Positions 6,444 to 12,567 of a stretch of 22,696 bases of DNA are shown piece after piece (position 1 is the stretch's first letter; each line of letters opens with the position of its first letter). The position numbers and the translations under genes are program-made. This stretch comes from an uncultured Oscillospiraceae bacterium. Lineage in GTDB: Bacteria; Bacillota; Clostridia; Oscillospirales; Ruminococcaceae. The DNA lies in assembly GCA_934446455.1 (NCBI GenBank), contig CAKSEE010000045.1:1-22696 (forward strand), given 5' to 3'. The notes beneath the pieces were generated by a model that saw only the letters and a list, made by a program, of their open reading frames with translations, did no database searches and had not been told where the DNA came from.

Positions 6444-6795
6444 TGGTGGAGCCGAGGGGAATTGAACCCCTGTCCGAAAACCCGTCCTCACAAATTTCTC
6501 CGAGTGCAGTTTATCTTTTAGATCTCCCTTGCCCGAACGCCGACAAACAGGCTTTCAGGCTTGGCAGCCTTTGGTACATCACAGATTACAAGGCGACTCA
6601 TCAGTGACGTTCACCGCTAATCGACGCCATATCCCCGCCCGCGGTACTGCGAGGTATGACGGCAGCGCGCTTAGGCAGCTGCTAAAACGAGATTGTCGTC
6701 TGCGTTTAAATTTAAGGTTGCGACGATTAAAGTGATTTCGCCCTCACTACTCGCTTATCGTGCCTCAGGATCCCCGTCGAAGCCTTTACGGCCCC
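6444..6795 (-). ncRNA. ssrA: Transfer-messenger RNA (tmRNA)
   Basis: The 5' end GGGGCCG (6795) pairs with CGGCUCC before the encoded CCA at 6444, a 7-bp acceptor stem with one G-U. The 3' end has the tRNA-like T arm (GGGGTTCAATTCCCC) and the 5' end continues with TAAAGGCTTCGACGGGG, hallmark tmRNA sequence. A tag frame at 6721-6671 reads ATLNLNADDNLVLAAA then TAA, if the resume codon is GCA as usual; the ADDNLVLAAA end is the degradation tag. With SmpB it rescues ribosomes stalled on broken messages and marks the peptide for proteolysis. Length 352 nt is normal. It has its own promoter and terminator. Confidence 0.96.
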
Positions 6796-6815
6796 ATGCA
6801 GATTCCCTTACAGAT

Positions 6816-6844
6816 ATTATACCACTCCGCAGCGCCGTTGTCAA
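6816..6844 (-). promoter_or_regulatory. ssrA: SigA promoter of ssrA
   Basis: Minus-strand TTGACA (6839-6844), 17-bp spacer, TATAAT (6816-6821), a perfect consensus as expected for an abundant RNA. The mature 5' end at 6795 lies about 14 bases after the likely start site, so a short 5' leader is removed by RNase P. Confidence 0.93.
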
Positions 6845-6857
6845 GCGGAATTTTTTT

Positions 6858-7024
6858 AATTCGTAATTCGTAATGCGTAATGCGTAATGAATGTGTCACC
6901 TGCCGCCCTTTTGGGGCAACTGTGCAGACATCGTGTCTGCGCTGCGCGAAGGATTTGAATAACCGCCGCAGCCGACGCTCGGTCCGAAGGCGGCACAACA
7001 ATTACGAATTACGCATTACGCATT
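6858..7024. repeat. Heptad-repeat-bounded element, core type 2
   Basis: The left end (6858-6889) is built of 7-bp steps (TAATTCG, TAATGCG) and the right end (7000-7024) is its inverted counterpart. Between them lies a core unlike the other copies, with a perfect hairpin GCAGACA/TGTCTGC near 6922-6940 and one CCGACGCTCGG motif. No gene is visible. The inverted ends suggest a MITE-like element or repeat inserted between ssrA and the TetR gene. Confidence 0.7.
6971..6982. repeat. Intergenic copy of the CCGACGCTCGG palindromic motif
   Basis: GCCGACGCTCGG with CCGA and TCGG as inverted arms round CGC. The flank (CGCAG left, TCCG right) matches the in-frame copies inside the antiporter and the PRTase fusion gene, so the same unit exists outside coding sequence. 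Confidence 0.75.
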
Positions 7025-7029
7025 GAATC

Positions 7030-7599
7030 TCACGCCGACTGCGCGCCGCCCAGCAGGCAGCGCAGATAGCTGTGCGCCTGCGCCTTTGTGCCGCTTGAGT
7101 TTACGCAGCAGCGCCTCCACACAAGAATAAGCGTGCTGCCGAAGTGCTCCGCCGCTATCTCGCGGGGAATGCGCCCCTGTTTGGTGCAGCCCGCGAATAT
7201 GCCGCACAGCCGAGCCGCAAGGAAGCTGCTGAAGCTTCCTGCCGCATAGCCGCGCAGGTCGTTGTTCTCAAGAACGTTTCGTATTTCGCAGATATTCGCG
7301 GCGGTAAAGTCGTACAGCCTGTCGAACAGCGCGCAGGGCAGCGCGTCCTGCGGTATCCTGCGGCATTCATCGGTGAAAATCTGCTCGCTTACGCAGTGCC
7401 AGCAGTAGTCAAGAAGGTCGTACTTGTCGTTAAAATAATTGTAGAATGTTGCACGCGGATACTGCGCTTTCTCGCAAAGCTCATTTACCGATATGCTTTC
7501 AAAGGATTTGCACATAAGCAGCTCCATCATGCTCCTGTGAAAGTCCCCGAGAACTCTCGCCGCGCCCCGTTTTATTCCTTTTCTGAGATCGTATTTCAT
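7030..7599 (-). CDS. TetR/AcrR family transcriptional regulator (189 aa)
   Basis: ATG at 7599 follows AAGGAG. The N-terminus has the TetR helix-turn-helix at about residues 36-58 (SVNELCEKAQYPRATFYNYF, then NDKYDLLDYC). The C-terminal ligand-binding part is helical, Cys-rich and shows no family-specific signature, so the effector is unknown. The gene lies 170 bp downstream of a second TetR gene on the same strand. The gap is long enough for a separate promoter, but none is convincing (TAAGAT near 7690 lacks a -35). Its target is not evident; neighbours are ssrA and the other regulator. Confidence 0.9.
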   Translation of the reverse strand: MKYDLRKGIKRGAARVLGDFHRSMMELLMCKSFESISVNELCEKAQYPRATFYNYFNDKYDLLDYCWHCVSEQIFTDECRRIPQDALPCALFDRLYDFTAANICEIRNVLENNDLRGYAAGSFSSFLAARLCGIFAGCTKQGRIPREIAAEHFGSTLILVWRRCCVNSSGTKAQAHSYLRCLLGGAQSA

Positions 7600-7769
7600 T
7601 TTCCGCTCTCCTTTTCATATGCGGCATACCGCCGCAGCCATATTTCCAACTGCGCCCGTCCATATCCGCGCGCCTGTATAAATCTTACCATACGCCGGGA
7701 TAGCCGTCCCGACTTTTTCTGCCCTTTTCGGCTTGCTACCTGCATATCACCATTGTGCCGCACCTCTTC

Positions 7770-8393
7770 TCAGAATTGTGTGTTATACGTTTCAAAAAAA
7801 AGCTTGACGTGCGCGTCTATAAGCCTCATGCACTCCTGCTCGCGCTCGGGCTGCCTGTCGCATACGCCCACAAGCACTATCACGGGCGCCACGTACATAA
7901 GCGCCATCTGCTCCGCCCCGCGGTCGCTGAGCGTTCCCGCCGCTATAAGCTGCCTGAAAAGCGCCGCGTGGTAGTCTACAAGCATTGTTACATAGCGCTT
8001 TGTGTAGAGCGCCGCAAGCTCGCTGCTGCGAAACTGCTCCACCGTCAGCATTCTGCGGAATCCGCTTACAAACTCGTCGTGAAGCGAAAACTCCGCCAGC
8101 CGCCTTACCTTTTCCACAAGCGCCGCTTCCGTTATCTGCGTGAAATGCTCCGTGTCCTGCTCAGCGTCTGTCAGATGCACGGATATGCCGAGCGTATAGT
8201 CCGAATAACGCTTCCGTGCCTCCTCAAACAGCGCCTCGAATATCGCCTGCTTGCTTTTGTAGTGCTTGTAGAGCGAGGGCGCCTTTATTCCCACCGCCGC
8301 CGCTATCTGCTCAACGCTCACCGCGTCAAAGCCGCTTTGCGAAAACAGCCGCAGCGCCTGCGCCAGTATCCGCTCCCTTGTCGATTCCGCCAT
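7770..8393 (-). CDS. TetR/AcrR family transcriptional regulator (207 aa), autoregulated
   Basis: ATG at 8393 follows AGGGGG. The DNA-binding domain is at about residues 26-48 (SVEQIAAAVGIKAPSLYKHY, then KSKQAIFEALF), a very typical TetR N-terminus. The C-terminal half resembles regulators of efflux or drug-response genes but has no diagnostic motif. Its promoter holds two matching 16-bp palindromes, one filling the -35/-10 spacer, so the protein very likely represses itself. The ABC-F resistance gene ends 138 bp upstream on the same strand but has its own promoter and attenuator. No copy of the operator was seen at the ABC-F promoter, so there is no sequence evidence that this regulator controls it. 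Confidence 0.92.
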   Translation of the reverse strand: MAESTRERILAQALRLFSQSGFDAVSVEQIAAAVGIKAPSLYKHYKSKQAIFEALFEEARKRYSDYTLGISVHLTDAEQDTEHFTQITEAALVEKVRRLAEFSLHDEFVSGFRRMLTVEQFRSSELAALYTKRYVTMLVDYHAALFRQLIAAGTLSDRGAEQMALMYVAPVIVLVGVCDRQPEREQECMRLIDAHVKLFFETYNTQF

Positions 8394-8411
8394 TGCGCTT
8401 CCCCCTTTTAG

Positions 8412-8459
8412 GCTAATGCCCGTTAGCTATATTATACGCTAATAAACATTAGCTGTCAA
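8412..8459 (-). promoter_or_regulatory. Promoter with twin TetR operators
   Basis: Minus-strand TTGACA (8454-8459), 17-bp spacer, TATAAT (8431-8436). The spacer contains the perfect palindrome GCTAATAAACATTAGC (8438-8453) and a second, GCTAATGCCCGTTAGC with one mismatch (8412-8427), lies just after the -10. Binding there would block RNA polymerase, so this is the autoregulatory operator of the TetR gene at 7770-8393. Confidence 0.9.
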
Positions 8460-8531
8460 GGGGGGGTAGAACGTTTTTTATAACTTTTTTCAGACTGACG
8501 ACGCAGGTGTGCCTTTCTCGCCAGTCTTGCT

Positions 8532-10031
8532 TTACGGCTCTTTTATCCATAATCTGTCCGTAGCCGTATTTCGGCAGAAGCGTCTGTCATGCTCTGCAAG
8601 CAGCATTGTCGGGGAGAATTCCCCGAGAAGCCGCTCCAGCTGAATGCGCGAGATTATATCAACGAAGTTGAGCGGCTCGTCCCAGATGTAAAGGTCCGCG
8701 CGCTGCGAAAGGCTGCACGCAATCAGCGCCTTTTTCTTCTGCCCCTCGCTGAGCTCCTGCGCGCTTGCACGCAGCTCGTCGTGCGTGAAGCCAAGCCGCG
8801 CGAGTATCGCACGCATGAGGTCGGGATCGCCGCCGCGCGCTTGCGCTATCTCGTCAAGGCTGCCGCAAAGCGCCGAGGCGTCCTGCTCCGCAAGGGACAC
8901 GGTTATGCCCGCCGCCCTGCTTATACTGCCGTCAAACTCAATGTCACGCGCGCCCGCGAATATGCTCAGCAGCGTTGATTTTCCGCAGCCGTTGCGCCCC
9001 GAAAGGCACAGCCTGTCGCCGCTGTAAAGCGTGAAGCTTACGGGCGCGCACAGCGCCCTGCCGCCGCGGTAGGGCACAACGCCCTGCGCGGTGAGAAGCG
9101 CTCCGCTGCGCTTTATTGCGGCGGGCAGGCGCAGGCTCTCGCTCTTTTCGCGGTTTTTCAGCAGGCTCTCCTTTTCCTCGGCGGTGGCAAGGCGGCGGCG
9201 CTCGGTGGAAAGCGCGCGCTTCATCATCGCCTTGGACTTTGCCGCCTCGTACGGGCGGCGTGTAAGCGACTTCTCCACCTTAACGGGGTCGAACCCTATC
9301 TTGCGCCGCTCGGACGTGTCCGCCCACTCGCGGCTGCGGCGCGCCGCCTCGCGCAGGCGGGAGATCTCCCCGCGCAGCTTTTTGTCCTGCATTTCCTCGA
9401 ACGCCTGCCTGCGCTCGAAATTCTCCTGCCATACCGCGTACCCGCCCTTTACAAGCTCGATATCCGCGCGGTTTATCGACAGGGTGTGGTCGGTGCAGCG
9501 CTCCAGCAGGTCGCGGTCGTGAGATACGAGTATAAAGCCGCTTTTGCGCGAGAGATACTCCGCCACAGCGTCGCGCGCGGCGTCGTCAAGGCAGTTTGTC
9601 GGCTCGTCTATCAGCGGAAACGCGCCGTCGTGCAAAAACAGCATACACAGCAAAAGCCGCGTCTGCTCGCCGCCGCTGAGCGTTGAATACGGGCGGTAGA
9701 GCACCTCGCCGTCCGTGCCTATTGCCGCAAGCTCACGCAGCAGCTGCCACTCCTGCGCCTCGGGGCATACCTGCGCGAATATTTCGCTGCCCGTCATATC
9801 CCTGTCGGGCACGTCAAACGGGAAGCAGACGAGCCGTACGGGCACGTCTGTCGTGCCGCTCGCGGAAAGCTCCCCCGTGAGCAGCCGCAGCAGCGTTGTC
9901 TTGCCTCTGCCGTTGCGCCCCACAAGCCCCGTTTTCCACGCCGTGTCTATGCTGAACGAGGCGTTCTCAAAAACGGGAACGCTGCTGCCGTCATAGCAGA
10001 ATGTGATGTTCTTTACGTTTATCAAAGCCAT
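8532..10031 (-). CDS. ABC-F ribosomal protection protein, Lsa-like (499 aa)
   Basis: ATG at 10031 follows GAGGAGG. Two ABC domains and no membrane segment: Walker A GRNGRGKTT (38-46), signature LSGGEQ (118-123), Walker B LIDEPTN (140-146) with SHDRD; then a charged linker (about 203-310, PtIM arm); then GRNGCGKST (345-353), LSEGQ (427-431), IWDEP (449-453) and EHDRR. The opening (YDGSSVPVFENASFSIDTAW) and the length match the Lsa group of antibiotic-resistance ABC-F proteins, which bind the ribosomal E site and displace lincosamides, pleuromutilins and streptogramin A; CplR of Clostridia is a close alternative. Drug range cannot be read from sequence. Transcription starts from a perfect promoter and passes through a ~300-nt attenuator leader, as in other inducible ABC-F genes. 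Confidence 0.85.
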   Translation of the reverse strand: MALINVKNITFCYDGSSVPVFENASFSIDTAWKTGLVGRNGRGKTTLLRLLTGELSASGTTDVPVRLVCFPFDVPDRDMTGSEIFAQVCPEAQEWQLLRELAAIGTDGEVLYRPYSTLSGGEQTRLLLCMLFLHDGAFPLIDEPTNCLDDAARDAVAEYLSRKSGFILVSHDRDLLERCTDHTLSINRADIELVKGGYAVWQENFERRQAFEEMQDKKLRGEISRLREAARRSREWADTSERRKIGFDPVKVEKSLTRRPYEAAKSKAMMKRALSTERRRLATAEEKESLLKNREKSESLRLPAAIKRSGALLTAQGVVPYRGGRALCAPVSFTLYSGDRLCLSGRNGCGKSTLLSIFAGARDIEFDGSISRAAGITVSLAEQDASALCGSLDEIAQARGGDPDLMRAILARLGFTHDELRASAQELSEGQKKKALIACSLSQRADLYIWDEPLNFVDIISRIQLERLLGEFSPTMLLAEHDRRFCRNTATDRLWIKEP

Positions 10032-10068
10032 ATTCTATGCCTCCTCTGAACATGCGCTGAAACGCGCG

Positions 10069-10103
10069 CAAAACAAAACAGCCGCAGGAATTTCTCCCGC
10101 GGC
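10069..10103 (-). terminator. Leader terminator before the ABC-F gene
   Basis: Stem GCCGCGGGA/TCCTGCGGC (10095-10103 with 10081-10089, one G-U, loop of 5), followed on the minus strand by TGTTTTGTTTTG. It lies 50 bases before the start codon, so it would stop transcripts before the gene unless disrupted. Confidence 0.8.
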
Positions 10104-10303
10104 CGTATCACACCGTTCACGCCGAAAACACCCGCACATAACGTGCGGCTCAAACGGCGCGCAAAAAAGGCATAATAATGGGTCGGAGCAGAGAAATTCC
10201 TGACGCAGACACAGAAAACGCTCCCGCCGATAAGGGCAGGCTTTTGTTTAATGTTGTCCGCTTGTTATCAGAAATCTCTGCGCATTTCTCCGACCTCTTT
10301 CAT
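10081..10303 (-). promoter_or_regulatory. Attenuator leader (alternative RNA folds) of the ABC-F gene
   Basis: Three complementary segments are seen. Segment A (10269-10295) pairs with segment B (10181-10202): GGTCGGAG with CTCCGACC exactly, then CAGAGA...CTG with a small bulge. Part of B (10191-10202) is also an exact 12-base reverse complement of 10085-10096 inside the terminator. A:B pairing leaves the terminator free; if A is occupied, B can break the terminator. Segment A lies inside a short upstream ORF, so a ribosome stalled there by an antibiotic would release B. The mechanism is inference from the known regulation of such genes; the complementarities are direct. Confidence 0.75.
10268..10303 (-). 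CDS. Candidate leader peptide of the ABC-F gene (11 aa)
   Basis: ATG at 10303 to TGA at 10270-10268 encodes MKEVGEMRRDF. Its last eight codons overlap the 5' arm of the leader stem, which is where a regulatory uORF has to be. The ribosome site is weak (no clear AGGAGG within 15 bases), so translation is not certain. Confidence 0.5.
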   Translation of the reverse strand: MKEVGEMRRDF

Positions 10304-10342
10304 TCTTGAATTACGCGGGCGAACTTTCCCCGCATTACCTGC

Positions 10343-10371
10343 ATTATAGCACTGTCGCGCGCGTTTGTCAA
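10343..10371 (-). promoter_or_regulatory. SigA promoter of the ABC-F leader
   Basis: Minus-strand TTGACA (10366-10371), 17-bp spacer, TATAAT (10343-10348). Predicted start near 10336 gives a leader of about 305 nt before the ABC-F start codon. Confidence 0.93.
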
Positions 10372-10451
10372 GTGTTGGCGCGCAATTTGTACATTCGTAA
10401 AATTTTATACACAAGTTTATCTGAGCGCCGCTATCACCGCGAACTTATATC

Positions 10452-10565
10452 AATTCGTAATTCGTAATGCGTAATGCGTAATTATATCCGACTAAATCCG
10501 AACCATGCCCGATATAAGCGTGGAACAAATTTATAAGAATAATTACGAATTACGCATTACGCATT
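10452..10565. repeat. Heptad-bounded element, copy A
   Basis: Left end of 7-bp steps (TTCGTAA, TGCGTAA; 10452-10482), core of ~58 bp containing TATATC...GATATA and GCGTGGAACAAATTTATAAG, right end inverted (10541-10565). The core is almost identical to copies at 10746 and 13516. Confidence 0.85.
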
Positions 10566-10590
10566 GATTAAAGCTTACCATAATTTGGTA

Positions 10591-10682
10591 GGTGTCGGGT
10601 ATGTCGGCTTACTATATACTTTTATATATTTTTTTTATTTTTTCTATACAAAAGGGTTAGTAAACCCGGCACACCCGACACC
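10591..10682. repeat. Large inverted repeat A with AT-rich loop
   Basis: Arm GGTGTCGGGTATGTCGG (10591-10607) pairs over 17 positions with 10666-10682 (one A-C mismatch, one G-T pair). The 58-base loop is AT-rich (CTATATACTT...AAAAGGGTTA) and closely related to that of inverted repeat B. Each arm is itself a rough direct repeat of a ~9-bp word. Confidence 0.85.
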
Positions 10683-10745
10683 CTTTCGCTTTCGACTTTA
10701 CACCGCTACTTCATTTTTCTTATAAATTCGCGCCGCGCTTATACC

Positions 10746-10853
10746 AATACGTAATTCGTAATGCGTAATTATATCCGACTAAATCTGAATCATGCCCGAT
10801 ATAAGCGTGGAACAAATTTATAAGAATAATTACGAATTACGCATTACGCATTG
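10746..10853. repeat. Heptad-bounded element, copy B
   Basis: Same layout as the copy at 10452-10565: heptad left end, ~60-bp conserved core with few base changes (CTGAATC for CCGAACC), inverted right end (10829-10853). It lies 294 bp after copy A. Confidence 0.85.
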
Positions 10854-10878
10854 ATTAAAGCTTACCATAATTTAGTAG

Positions 10879-10969
10879 GTGTGGAAGGTGTGGAAGCTTG
10901 CTATATACTTTTTATATATTTTAATTTTTCTATAAAAAAGGGTTATATAACCTTCCACACCTTCCACAC
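10879..10969. repeat. Large inverted repeat B with AT-rich loop
   Basis: Arm GTGTGGAAGGTGTGGAAG (10879-10896) is an exact tandem of a 9-mer and pairs perfectly over 18 bp with 10952-10969. Loop of 55 bases, conserved with repeat A. Arm sequence differs from A at several positions, yet complementarity is kept. Confidence 0.88.
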
Positions 10970-11044
10970 TTCCATAATTCAGCACATTATTTTCTTCCGC
11001 ATTTACGCCGTTTCTTCATTGTTCTTGTGAATTATGCATTGACA

Positions 11045-11110
11045 TGAGCGTGGAACAAATTTATAAGAATAATTACGAATTACGAATTACGCATTATGCA
11101 TTACGAATTT
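11045..11110. repeat. Heptad-bounded element, truncated copy
   Basis: Only the right part of the core (GAGCGTGGAACAAATTTATA...) and the heptad right end are present, with one extra heptad; it stops 8 bases before the antiporter stop codon. Confidence 0.75.
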
Positions 11111-11118
11111 CTTTATGT

Positions 11119-12387
11119 TCATGTCTGCTCCTTCCTCGGCGTGCGTTTAAGCAGCCGTTTGTATGTAAAGTCTATAAGGAACGCCCCGAGCGGCGCCGTT
11201 ATAACAATTCCCAGCACCGCCACGGTAAGCACGGTGTTTCCGCAGGCAAGCCCCGCCGCCAGCGGCACAGAGCCTATAGCCGCCTGCACCGTCGCCTTCG
11301 GCAGGTACGCAAGCACACAGAAGAGCCGCTCGCGCGCCGAGAGGGGCGTTTTTATAAGGCAAAGCAGCACGCCCGCAGACCTGAACAGCAGCGCCGTGAG
11401 TATAAGCGCCGCCGCGGAAAGCCCCGCGCCCGCCATATAGCGCACGTCCACCGCCGCGCCCACAAGCACGAAAAGCACCGCCTCCGCCGCTATCCACAGC
11501 TTGCCCGACTTCTGCGAGAGCCGCTGCGTTACGCACTCGGGGCAGCGCAGCTTTATAACGCACGCCATGCTTACCACCGCAAGCAGCCCCGAAAACGCCA
11601 CATACGGCTCGAGAAGCTCCTCCGCGCTTAGAAGCAAAAACGCCGTGCCAAGGATAATTATAAGCTTCGCAGAGTTTCGGATATAACGCCCGCGATTGTA
11701 TGCCGCCGTAAAGAGCGCCGCAAGCAGCGCGCCGCAAAGCGCCCCCGCAATCACGCCGAGCGCTATTGACATGGGTATGTCGAGCAGGCCCGCCGCCGAC
11801 GCTCGGCCCGCCGCCGACGCTCGGTTCGCAGCCGACGCTCGGCCCGCAGCCCTTACGCCCTCGCCCTGCGCCATGCCCAGAAACGAGGTGAACAGCACTA
11901 TAACGAAGATATCGTCGCACGAGGCGCCCGCAAGCACAAGCTGCGGAATGCTCTTGTCCGTGCCGTAGCCCTCCTCCATAAGGCGCACCATACGCGGCAC
12001 CACAACAGCGGGCGACACCGCCGCAAGCACCGCGCCCATAACCGCAGCCTCAACCCTGCTTACGCCGAGAAAGAGCGGCGCAGCAAGCACATAGCCCGCT
12101 ATCTCGCACGCCGCAGGCACGCAGGACATCAGCGCGGCGGGTCTGCCAACGCGCTTAAGGTCCGCAAGGTTAAGCGAAAGCCCCGCCTTAAGCAGGATTA
12201 TGACAAGCGCTATCTTGCGCAGGTCTGCGGATATTGCGAGAATGCTTTCGTCAAGCAGCCCCAGCGCGCAGGGCCCCGCAAGCACCCCAACAAGCAGCAT
12301 ACCCACGATTGACGGCAGCCGCAGCCGTTTGAACAGCGCGCCCGCGCCAAGTCCTCCAAGCAGGATAACAGCAAGCGATAAAAACAT
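11119..12387 (-). CDS. Cation:proton antiporter (CPA type), fluoride-riboswitch controlled (422 aa)
   Basis: ATG at 12387 is chosen because GGAGGACGT precedes it and it starts directly with a membrane segment; an in-frame codon 69 bases upstream would lie in the riboswitch region. About 11-12 hydrophobic segments cover the protein. Family marks are the N-terminal LRLPSIVGMLLVGVLAGP and the ASCDDIFVIVLF segment, where Asp158-Asp159 stand at the ion-binding position of CPA antiporters. Na+/H+ antiporters are one of the known fluoride-riboswitch gene classes, where they are thought to help cells under fluoride stress; no Fluc/CrcB gene is in the window. Residues 181-200 are three in-frame RASAA(G/N) repeats in a loop after the fifth or sixth segment, an insertion foreign to the family. 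Ion specificity is not readable. Confidence 0.88.
   Translation of the reverse strand: MFLSLAVILLGGLGAGALFKRLRLPSIVGMLLVGVLAGPCALGLLDESILAISADLRKIALVIILLKAGLSLNLADLKRVGRPAALMSCVPAACEIAGYVLAAPLFLGVSRVEAAVMGAVLAAVSPAVVVPRMVRLMEEGYGTDKSIPQLVLAGASCDDIFVIVLFTSFLGMAQGEGVRAAGRASAANRASAAGRASAAGLLDIPMSIALGVIAGALCGALLAALFTAAYNRGRYIRNSAKLIIILGTAFLLLSAEELLEPYVAFSGLLAVVSMACVIKLRCPECVTQRLSQKSGKLWIAAEAVLFVLVGAAVDVRYMAGAGLSAAALILTALLFRSAGVLLCLIKTPLSARERLFCVLAYLPKATVQAAIGSVPLAAGLACGNTVLTVAVLGIVITAPLGAFLIDFTYKRLLKRTPRKEQT
11795..11842. repeat. In-frame triple 18-bp repeat in the antiporter
   Basis: GCCGACGCTCGG occurs at 11795, 11813 and 11831, an exact 18-bp period, encoding RASAA(N/G) three times on the minus strand. 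The period is six codons, so the frame is kept. Confidence 0.92.
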
Positions 12388-12414
12388 ACGTCCTCCTATC
12401 TCCGCTGCACAGGG

Positions 12415-12525
12415 TAACAAAAAAGCTGACGCTCTGCGACCTGTGCAAAGGCACAATAATAGTCACAGAAGTCATCAGCTTTGAAAAAGCGGTTTCGGCA
12501 AACGCCGTGGGAGAACCTCATTCCC
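12415..12525 (-). promoter_or_regulatory. Fluoride riboswitch with terminator
   Basis: The minus strand from 12525 reads GGGAATGAGGTTCTCCC, a variable hairpin (CGGCG/CGCCG-like), AAACCGC, and GCTGATGACTTCTGTGAC: the conserved parts of the fluoride (crcB) aptamer in order. The 3' side (12462-12480) can instead pair with GTCGCAGAGCGTCAGCT (12424-12440) to give a terminator followed by TTTTTT (12419-12424). Fluoride binding should stabilise the aptamer, prevent the terminator and switch on the antiporter gene. Confidence 0.9.
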
Positions 12526-12531
12526 GAATGT

Positions 12532-12560
12532 ATTATAGCACGTCTGCGCGGGTTTTGCAA
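12532..12560 (-). promoter_or_regulatory. Promoter of the fluoride riboswitch/antiporter transcript
   Basis: Minus-strand TTGCAA (12555-12560), 17-bp spacer, TATAAT (12532-12537). The start site falls at about 12525, the first base of the aptamer. The -35 is only 8 bases from the stop of the hydrolase gene. Confidence 0.88.
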
Positions 12561-12567
12561 GTGGTTT

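Larger units (their letters stand above)
10372..11118. other. Gene-free repeat block, about 750 bp
   Basis: No supportable gene. The block is made of a short AT-rich part (10380-10450) followed by about two and a half tandem copies of a ~290-bp unit. Each unit has a heptad-bounded element of ~110 bp, a shared run (GATTAAAGCTTACCATAATT), a large hairpin with AT-rich loop and a variable tail. Units start at 10452, 10746 and, truncated, near 11045. Short ORFs in it come from the heptad repeats. Confidence 0.8.

Noticed and set aside
6444..6480. Prophage attachment site at the tmRNA 3' end
   Set aside because: The accessory zone is next to ssrA, but I found no second copy of the tmRNA 3' end in the window and no integrase gene.
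6858..7024. CRISPR array
   Set aside because: The short repeats are contiguous 7-bp steps with inverted ends; there are no regular unique spacers and no cas genes.
8461..8531. Terminator after the ABC-F gene
   Set aside because: An AGACTG/CAGTCT stem is present, but on the transcript strand it is followed by A-rich, not T-rich, sequence.
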